9,268 nucleotides of DNA from Burkholderiales bacterium (GTDB lineage Bacteria > Pseudomonadota > Gammaproteobacteria > Burkholderiales > Chitinimonadaceae), in assembly GCA_019234745.1 (NCBI GenBank), contig JAFAKZ010000328.1, forward strand, positions 1-9,268. The letters are read 5' to 3'. How positions within the stretch are numbered: position 1 is the first letter of the stretch; every line of letters begins with the position of its first letter. A program made the translations under genes and the position numbers. This document shows positions 1 to 5,531 of the stretch, piece by piece. The notes beneath the pieces are model-generated. The model saw nothing but the letters and a program-made list of their open reading frames with translations, was not told the origin of the DNA and did no database searches.

Positions 1-657
1 ATCGAAGCAGCCGAGAGTGGCTACACGCAGGCGGAAGCCGAGCTCACGCGCGCCAAGACGCGCCTGGAGTCGTTCGGCGGTAAGCCGGGCGCTGGCGCCG
101 GTGCACATCAGATCGTAATTACGGCCCCCAGCGACGGCTACGTGACGGCGCTCAACGTGGGCCAGGGCGGCATGGTGAACGACCCGACGGCCACCATGAT
201 GACGGTCAGCGACCTGAGCAATGTGTGGGTGACGGCCAATGTGCCGGAGAACCTCGTCTCGGTCGTGCAGCGCGGCCAGGATGCCGACGTCGCCCTGCCC
301 GCCTACGCGGGCGAGGTGCTGCACGGCAAGGTGACATCCGTGAGCAATGTGCTGGCCCCCGATACGCGTCGCCTGCCCATCCGCATCGCCTTCGCCAACC
401 CCAAGGGCCGCCTGATGCCCAATATGTATGCCAGCGTATCCATCGACATCCCACAGGAGTCGCAGGTGCTGGTGCCGCAGTCCGCGCTCTTGATGAACAA
501 CGACAGCACCACGGTGCTGGTCGAAGTGTCGCCCTGGGCCTTCGCACGCCGCACGGTGGAAATCGGCTACGACGAAGGCGGCATGGCACGCGTCGTATCC
601 GGCCTGAAGGCGGGGGACCGTGTCGTCACCAAGGGCGGAGTACTGCTGAATGATTAA
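1..657 (+). CDS. RND efflux periplasmic adaptor (membrane fusion protein), CusB/CzcB-like, 5'-truncated by the window edge
   Basis: This is the C-terminal 218 residues of a periplasmic adaptor that bridges an inner-membrane RND pump and an outer-membrane channel. The reading frame is open from base 1, so signal peptide, N-terminal strands and most of the alpha-hairpin lie upstream; CusB/CzcB proteins are usually about 400-520 residues. Counting from the window start, residues 1-25 look like the end of a helical hairpin. Next come the second half of the lipoyl/barrel-sandwich domain (TAPSDGYV, about 41-48), the DLSNVWV segment (71-77) that opens the beta-barrel, the NPKGRLMPNM segment (133-142) where relatives commonly have LxPGM, and a membrane-proximal domain ending in a GLKAGDRVV-like motif. 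The DLSxVWV signature is typical of heavy-metal-type adaptors. The stop overlaps the start of the pump gene by 8 bases, so the two are probably translated together. An ATG at 142 is internal to the lipoyl domain and is not the true start. Substrate is not readable from this fragment. Confidence 0.93.
   Translation: MEAAESGYTQAEAELTRAKTRLESFGGKPGAGAGAHQIVITAPSDGYVTALNVGQGGMVNDPTATMMTVSDLSNVWVTANVPENLVSVVQRGQDADVALPAYAGEVLHGKVTSVSNVLAPDTRRLPIRIAFANPKGRLMPNMYASVSIDIPQESQVLVPQSALLMNNDSTTVLVEVSPWAFARRTVEIGYDEGGMARVVSGLKAGDRVVTKGGVLLND
637..640 (+). promoter_or_regulatory. Ribosome binding site for the RND pump gene
   Basis: A GGAG core lies 9 bases before the ATG at 650, inside the last codons of the adaptor gene. 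It supports the 650 start. With the ATG overlapping the adaptor stop (ATG at 650-652, TAA at 655-657), it implies coupled translation of adaptor and pump. Confidence 0.7.
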
Positions 658-3600
658 CCAGCTGATCAACGACCTTATCCGCCACTGCCTCGAGAAACGC
701 TATATCGCGATTTTCGTGGCCTGCGCTGTCGCGCTGTACGGCTACTACTCCTGGACCCAGATGGCCGTCGAGGCCTACCCCGAGCTGAGCGACGTGACGG
801 CCCAGGTCACCACGCAGGTGCCGGGCCTCGCTGCAGAAGAAATCGAGCAGCAGATCACCATCCCCCTGGAGCGGGCGCTGGCCGGTACGCCCGGCGTCGT
901 GACCATGCGTTCCAGCAGCACCTTTGGTCTGTCGCTGATCACGCTGGTGTTCCGCGACGGCGCCGAGGACTACTGGTCGCGCGCGCGCGTCAACGAACGC
1001 CTGGCCGGCGTCACCCTGCCCACCGGCATCACGCCTTCGCTCGACCCCGTATCGGGCCCGGCCGGTGAAATCTACCGCTACACGCTGGAGTCCGACACCA
1101 AGAACCTGATGGATCTGTCGGAGATCCAGCACTGGATCGTCATCCCGGCGCTGATGCAGGTGCCCGGCGTGGCCAACGTCGACAACTTCGGCGGTTTCAC
1201 CAAGGAATACCAGCTTGAGCTCGACCCCAAGCAGCTGATGCGCTATGGCGTGGCAGTGACGGACGTAATGACGGCCATCAACGCCAACAACGGCAGCGCC
1301 GGCGGCGGCCGCGTGTCGCGCGGCGAACAGTCCTATATCGTGCGCGGCATCGGCCAGGTGCGCACGCTCACCGACCTGGGCAATATCGTCGTCACGCAGC
1401 GCAATGGCACGCCCATCCTGGTGCGTGACCTGGGCAAGCTCATCTACGGCCACCAGGTGCGCGAAGGCGTGCTGGGCAAGGACAATAACCCGGACACGGT
1501 CGAGGGCATCGTCGACCTGCTCAAGTATGAAAACCCGTCCAAGGTGCTGGTGGACGTGCACAAGCGCGTCGATGAACTGCAGAAGCAGCTCAAGCCCATG
1601 GGCGTGAAAATCGTGCCCTATATCGACCGCGACGACCTGGTGCACGCGACGGTCGAGAAAGTGTCGCACACCGTGATGGAAGGCGTGGGCCTCGTCATCA
1701 TCGTGCTTATCCTGTTCCTGGGCAGCCCGCGCAGTGCCTTCGTGGCGGCCGTGACGATCCCCTTGGCGCTGGTGGCTGTATTTATCCTGATGCACCTGAC
1801 CAAGATGCCGGCCAACCTGTTCTCGCTTGGCGCCATCGACTTCGGCGTGATCGTGGACGGCGCCATCGTGGTGACGGAGACGATCCTCAAGAAGCGCGAG
1901 AGCATCCCGAACGAGAAGCTGACCAAGAAGATGGTGTTGCAGGCCACGCGCCAGGTGGCCCACCCCATCGTGTTCGCCACCATCATCATCATCACGGCCT
2001 ATCTGCCCCTGTTCGCCTTCGAACGTGCCGAAGGCAAGCTGTTCTCGCCCATGGCCTACACGGTGGGCTATGCCCTGCTGGGTGCCCTGCTCACGACGCT
2101 GACCCTGGTGCCAGGCCTGGCCTTCATGGCCCTGCGCCGCCCGCATGCCGTGCACCACAACAAGGTGCTGGAGCGCGTACAGCAGGCCTACCGCCGGACA
2201 CTCAATTCGCTCTTGGAAAACGCCAAGCTGTCCTACCTGATCGGCGCCGTCGCGCTGACGCTGGTGCTGCTGCTGGGCGCCACCGTGGGTCGCGAGTTCC
2301 TGCCGGAGCTGGACGAAGGCTCGCTGTGGATGCAGGTACAGATGCCGAGCGGCCTGTCCATCGACAAGTCCATCGAGATGGCGGCCGAAGTGCGCCGTGC
2401 CGTGCGCGAATTCCCGGAGGTGTCCTATATCGTGACGCAGATGGGCCGCAACGACACGGGTACCGACCCGTGGACACCTTCGCACGTGGAATCCGCCGTC
2501 GGCCTGACGCCGTACAGTACCTGGCATGGCGAGAGCAAGGATGAGTTCATCAACCGCCTGAATGCGCGGCTCAAGCAGATTCCCGGTATCTCCGTCGGTA
2601 TCAGCCAGCCCATCGTGGACGGCGAGAACGACATGATCGGTGGCGCACACAGCGCCTTGGTGCTGCGCCTGTACGGCGACGACTTCAAGGAAATGCGCCG
2701 CGTCGGCGGCGAGATCGTCGACGTGCTCAAGGGCATCCGCGGTACGAACGACGCATCCATCTTCCAGGAACCGCAAATCCCGCAACTGGTCGTGGAAACA
2801 GACCGCGCGGCGGCCGCCCGCTACGGCATCAATGTGGCAGACGTGAACACGGTGATCGCGAACGCCATTGGCGGCGCGCCCATCACGCAGGTCTATGTGG
2901 GCGACCGTACCTACAATGTGACCTTGCACGTGCCGCGCGCCGTCGCGGTAGACCGCGAGGCCTTGGGCCAGCTGCCGCTGAACTCGACCTCGGGCGCACG
3001 CGTGCCGCTGTCGGCCGTGGCGCACATCGGCTTGAAGATGGGCGAGAGCACCATCGCGCACGAGATGGGCAAGCGCCAGATCACCATCCGTGTGGACAAC
3101 CGCGACCGCGCCCTATCGGAATACCTGGCCGACGCGCAGCAGCAAATCGACGCCAAGGTGCATTTCGACCACGAGAAGTACCGCATGGAATGGGCCGGTA
3201 CCTTCGAGAACCAGCAGCGTGCACAGAAGCGCCTGAGCGCCATCATGCTGCTCGTGCTGGTGATCATGGGTGTGCTGCTGATCGCCGAATTCGGCAACAC
3301 TCGCCAGGCCTTCCTGGTGATGGGCGTGGTGCCGCTGGCGACGCTGGGGGGGCTGATCGCGCTCCATGTGCGCGGGGAAACGCTCAATATCGCCACGGCG
3401 GTGGGCTTTATTGCGCTATTCGGCGTGGCGGTGCAGAACGGCATCATCATGGTGGCGAACTTCAACCGTGTGCGCGCCCAAGGTATAGAACTGCGCGAGG
3501 CCGTACTGACAGCCGCCGTGGAACGCTTCCGCCCCGTGACGATGACGGCGACGGTGGCGACCGTGGGCATGCTGCCCGCGGCACTGGCTACCGGTGTGGG

Positions 3601-3754
3601 TACGGACGTGCAGCGCGGCCTGGCGACGGTGATCGTCGGCGGCCTGGTCGTCGCCACCTTCCTGACCCTCTATATCCTTCCCACCTACTACTACGTCATC
3701 GAGCGCCGCTCCGCAGGCCGCGCTGCTGACGAGCCGCACGAAAGGGTGGTCTGA
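650..3754 (+). CDS. Heavy-metal-type RND efflux pump, CzcA/CusA family
   Basis: Inner-membrane proton-driven antiporter subunit of a tripartite efflux pump, 1034 residues, within the usual 1020-1070 for the family. The layout is the RND duplication: TM1 (about 17-36), a large periplasmic loop (about 37-340), TM2-TM6 starting at G345, TM7 (about 528-547), a second periplasmic loop (about 548-863), and TM8-TM12 from about 865. TM4 carries DFGVIVDGAIVVTE, with D397, D403 and E410 at the same spacing as Asp402, Asp408 and Glu415 of Cupriavidus CzcA, residues known to matter for proton-coupled transport. This motif, the FLPELDEGSL segment after TM7 and the GENPxxVL/VDELQ-like segment before TM2 place it in the heavy-metal (HME) branch rather than the drug (HAE1) branch. 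CzcA-type pumps normally read VEN at the end of the TM4 motif; here it is VTET. The CusA-type TM4 motif for Cu/Ag is absent, so a divalent metal is more likely, but the substrate cannot be fixed from sequence. It overlaps the adaptor by 8 bases and is followed after 2 bases by the outer-membrane factor. Confidence 0.95.
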   Translation: MINQLINDLIRHCLEKRYIAIFVACAVALYGYYSWTQMAVEAYPELSDVTAQVTTQVPGLAAEEIEQQITIPLERALAGTPGVVTMRSSSTFGLSLITLVFRDGAEDYWSRARVNERLAGVTLPTGITPSLDPVSGPAGEIYRYTLESDTKNLMDLSEIQHWIVIPALMQVPGVANVDNFGGFTKEYQLELDPKQLMRYGVAVTDVMTAINANNGSAGGGRVSRGEQSYIVRGIGQVRTLTDLGNIVVTQRNGTPILVRDLGKLIYGHQVREGVLGKDNNPDTVEGIVDLLKYENPSKVLVDVHKRVDELQKQLKPMGVKIVPYIDRDDLVHATVEKVSHTVMEGVGLVIIVLILFLGSPRSAFVAAVTIPLALVAVFILMHLTKMPANLFSLGAIDFGVIVDGAIVVTETILKKRESIPNEKLTKKMVLQATRQVAHPIVFATIIIITAYLPLFAFERAEGKLFSPMAYTVGYALLGALLTTLTLVPGLAFMALRRPHAVHHNKVLERVQQAYRRTLNSLLENAKLSYLIGAVALTLVLLLGATVGREFLPELDEGSLWMQVQMPSGLSIDKSIEMAAEVRRAVREFPEVSYIVTQMGRNDTGTDPWTPSHVESAVGLTPYSTWHGESKDEFINRLNARLKQIPGISVGISQPIVDGENDMIGGAHSALVLRLYGDDFKEMRRVGGEIVDVLKGIRGTNDASIFQEPQIPQLVVETDRAAAARYGINVADVNTVIANAIGGAPITQVYVGDRTYNVTLHVPRAVAVDREALGQLPLNSTSGARVPLSAVAHIGLKMGESTIAHEMGKRQITIRVDNRDRALSEYLADAQQQIDAKVHFDHEKYRMEWAGTFENQQRAQKRLSAIMLLVLVIMGVLLIAEFGNTRQAFLVMGVVPLATLGGLIALHVRGETLNIATAVGFIALFGVAVQNGIIMVANFNRVRAQGIELREAVLTAAVERFRPVTMTATVATVGMLPAALATGVGTDVQRGLATVIVGGLVVATFLTLYILPTYYYVIERRSAGRAADEPHERVV
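3743..3750 (+). promoter_or_regulatory. Ribosome binding site for the outer-membrane factor gene
   Basis: A purine-rich AAGGGTGG-like stretch, lying in the last codons of the pump gene, ends about 7 bases before the ATG at 3757. It favours that start over the in-frame ATG at 3772 (Met6), which has no comparable upstream site. Confidence 0.6.
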
Positions 3755-3756
3755 TC

Positions 3757-5244
3757 ATGTCGAAGCATGCAATGTTTACCCAACTCCGCCCCGTCGGCCT
3801 GGCCGTTGCCCTAGCCATGCTGGGCGGCTGCGCGGTGGGCCCCGATTTCCACCGCCCTGCCGCACCGGAAGCCAACGCCTACACTGCCAAGCCGCTACCC
3901 GCCCAGGTGGGCGACGCAGCCACGGGCAGCGCGCAGCAGTTGGCCGTGGATAGCGATATCCCGGCGCAGTGGTGGGAGTTGTTCCACTCGCCGGCGCTGA
4001 ATGATCTTGTGAAGCGCGCGCTGGAGCGCAATCCCAGCATCGCAGCCGCGCAGGCAGCCCTGCGCCAGGCCAGGGAGACGACGGCGGCGCAGCGCGGTGC
4101 CTACTACCCCAGCGTGACCGGCAGCTTCAACCCGACGCGCCAGCGCATCGCCACGACGCTGGCCAGCCCCGCCTCATCCGGCTACGACTACTACTCGCTG
4201 CACACGGCGGAACTGAGCGTGTCCTTCGTGCCGGACGTGTTCGGCGCGAACCGCCGCCAGGTCGAATCGCTGGCAGCGCAAGAGGAGTACCAGCGCTTCC
4301 AGCTAGAAGCGACGCGCATCACGCTGGCATCGAACGTGGTGATGGCGGCCATTCAGGAAGCCTCTCTGCGCGATCAGGTGGACGCCACGCGCAAGCTCGT
4401 CGACGCGCAGCAGAAGGTGCTGGACTCCTATCGCCAGCAGCTGGTGCTGGGCCAGGCAGCCCATACGGACGTGATGGCGCAGGAGACGCAACTGGCGCAG
4501 TTCCAGGCCACCCTGCCGCCCTTGGAGAAACAGCTGGCGCAGCAGCGCGACCTGCTGACGGCGCTGGTGGGCGACCTGCCAGCCAACGAGCCGGCCGCCC
4601 AGTTTCACATGCGCGACATCCAGCTGCCGCAGAATCTGCCGGTCAGCCTGCCCATCAAGCTGGTGGACCAGCGCCCCGATGTGCGTTCGGCCGAAGCACA
4701 GTTGCATGCGGCCAGCGCGCAGGTCGGGGTCGCCATCGCCAACCGCCTGCCCAATGTGCAGATCAACGGCTCCTACGGCAGTGCCGCGACGGAACTGAAA
4801 GATCTGTTCAAATCGCTCACGGAGTTCTGGAGCATCAGCGGCACCATCACGCAGCCGATCTTCGACGCCGGCACGCTCAAGCATAAGCAGGGTGCGGCAC
4901 AGGCCGCCTACGACCAGGCGGCCGCGCAGTACCGTTCGACAGTGATCGCGGCCTGCCAGAACGTGGCCGACACGCTGCACGCCATCGAGTCCGACGCCGA
5001 CGCCCTGCGCGCCAACCAGTACGCCGAGACGACAGCCAAGCGCGGCCTCGACATCGCACTGGCGCAGCAGCAGCTGGGCAATGTGCCGAGCATCACGGTG
5101 ACGACCGCCGAGCAGGCCTGGCTACAGTCGCGCTTGGCGCTGATCAATGCGCAGGCCAACCGCCTGAGCGACTCGGCCATGTTGATACAGGCGCTAGGTG
5201 GCGGCTGGTGGAATACCGCCGACAAGACCGCCAGCGCGCAGTAA
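3757..5244 (+). CDS. RND efflux outer-membrane factor lipoprotein, NodT/OprM type
   Basis: Outer-membrane channel subunit, 495 residues, expected to trimerise into a beta-barrel plus periplasmic alpha-tunnel that docks on the adaptor. The N-terminus is a lipoprotein signal: a hydrophobic run (about 13-22) ending in the lipobox LGGC with Cys25 as the lipidated residue, followed by AVGPDFHRP, the hallmark opening of NodT-type factors. W72/W73 and the ELFHSPALNDLV stretch begin the first outer-membrane efflux repeat (about 72-265). The second repeat (about 290-475) contains R306-P307-D308 followed by AEAQLHAASAQVGVA, the conserved RPDVRxAE motif. The C-terminal ALGGGWW ending is also typical. 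It starts 2 bases after the pump stop and is the last gene of the operon, being followed by a terminator. Heavy-metal RND operons more often carry a CzcC-type channel upstream of the adaptor, so a NodT-type channel at the 3' end is somewhat unusual. Confidence 0.95.
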   Translation: MSKHAMFTQLRPVGLAVALAMLGGCAVGPDFHRPAAPEANAYTAKPLPAQVGDAATGSAQQLAVDSDIPAQWWELFHSPALNDLVKRALERNPSIAAAQAALRQARETTAAQRGAYYPSVTGSFNPTRQRIATTLASPASSGYDYYSLHTAELSVSFVPDVFGANRRQVESLAAQEEYQRFQLEATRITLASNVVMAAIQEASLRDQVDATRKLVDAQQKVLDSYRQQLVLGQAAHTDVMAQETQLAQFQATLPPLEKQLAQQRDLLTALVGDLPANEPAAQFHMRDIQLPQNLPVSLPIKLVDQRPDVRSAEAQLHAASAQVGVAIANRLPNVQINGSYGSAATELKDLFKSLTEFWSISGTITQPIFDAGTLKHKQGAAQAAYDQAAAQYRSTVIAACQNVADTLHAIESDADALRANQYAETTAKRGLDIALAQQQLGNVPSITVTTAEQAWLQSRLALINAQANRLSDSAMLIQALGGGWWNTADKTASAQ

Positions 5245-5249
5245 CGGTA

Positions 5250-5275
5250 GGGCGGATTCGCGCGGCAATCCGGCC
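5250..5275. repeat. REP-like imperfect palindrome just after the outer-membrane factor stop codon
   Basis: CGGATT at 5253-5258 pairs perfectly with AATCCG at 5267-5272 around an 8-base loop. The arms extend to 9 bases with one mismatch (GGGCGGATT against AATCCGGCC). The element starts 6 bases after the stop codon. Its GGGCGGATT...AATCC look resembles short extragenic palindromes common in proteobacteria. Only one copy is visible here, so its repeat status is an inference; it could equally be an mRNA 3'-end stabilising hairpin. Confidence 0.4.
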
Positions 5276-5311
5276 GACCACTAGGTTGATGCAAGCTGAA
5301 CCGTTGCAGTC

Positions 5312-5340
5312 CGGGCAGGATTCCCTGCCCGTTTCTTTTT
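5312..5340 (+). terminator. Rho-independent terminator of the efflux operon
   Basis: A perfect 8-bp GC-rich stem (CGGGCAGG at 5312-5319 pairing with CCTGCCCG at 5324-5331) closes a 4-base loop ATTC and is followed directly by TTTCTTTTT. It lies 68 bases after the outer-membrane factor stop. No T tract follows the stem on the opposite strand, so it should act only on plus-strand transcription. It separates the efflux operon from the kinase gene. Confidence 0.9.
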
Positions 5341-5425
5341 GGGCATGCCTTTGGCGCAAAGTGCGTTATCCTCGCAACGCTTGCCCGCTACTATTGCCAT
5401 GGCTAACCTGTCGCACAAATGGGTG

Positions 5426-5454
5426 ATGACGCCAGCATGATCTTCGATTAGATT
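5426..5454 (+). promoter_or_regulatory. Candidate sigma70-type promoter upstream of the hybrid kinase
   Basis: ATGACG at 5426-5431 and TAGATT at 5449-5454 are separated by 17 bases and match the -35 and -10 consensus at 4 of 6 positions each. It lies after the terminator and 77 bases before the kinase ATG. This is a weak pattern match with no other support, and it competes with the TACAAT candidate downstream. Confidence 0.25.
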
Positions 5455-5482
5455 CCGGCAATTCCCGACAGCAGGCGTGCCG

Positions 5483-5488
5483 TACAAT
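5483..5488 (+). promoter_or_regulatory. Candidate -10 element (TACAAT) for the hybrid kinase
   Basis: TACAAT matches the TATAAT consensus at 5 of 6 positions and would place transcription start near 5495, leaving a leader of about 37 bases before the ATG at 5532. No good -35 hexamer sits 16-18 bases upstream (the sequence there is AATTCC-like), so the promoter would be weak or activator-dependent. Confidence 0.35.
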
Positions 5489-5531
5489 CACTGCTGCATC
5501 CGCACTTTGCATCAAAGACACAGAACGCTAG

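Noticed and set aside
1980..1994. A short ATC trinucleotide run in the pump gene
   Set aside because: It encodes consecutive isoleucines in TM5 and is explained by membrane-helix composition; it is too short to call a microsatellite.
626..3061. An 811-residue open frame on the minus strand opposite the RND pump
   Set aside because: Its codons are exact reverse complements of the pump codons, so it stays open simply because the sense strand lacks TTA, CTA and TCA codons there, which is expected in GC-rich DNA. Its His/Asp/Gln/Arg-rich translation resembles no protein family.
4303..4980. A 225-residue minus-strand frame opposite the outer-membrane factor
   Set aside because: Same codon-aligned shadow effect as over the pump; no recognisable protein, while the plus-strand frame has clear family motifs.
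5208..5426. A 72-residue plus-strand frame across the end of the outer-membrane factor and the terminator
   Set aside because: It starts inside the outer-membrane factor in another frame and crosses the terminator; there is no ribosome site or family resemblance.
5281..5487. A 68-residue minus-strand frame in the intergenic region
   Set aside because: It runs through the terminator, whose T tract reads as KKK on the other strand, lacks a good ribosome site and resembles nothing known.
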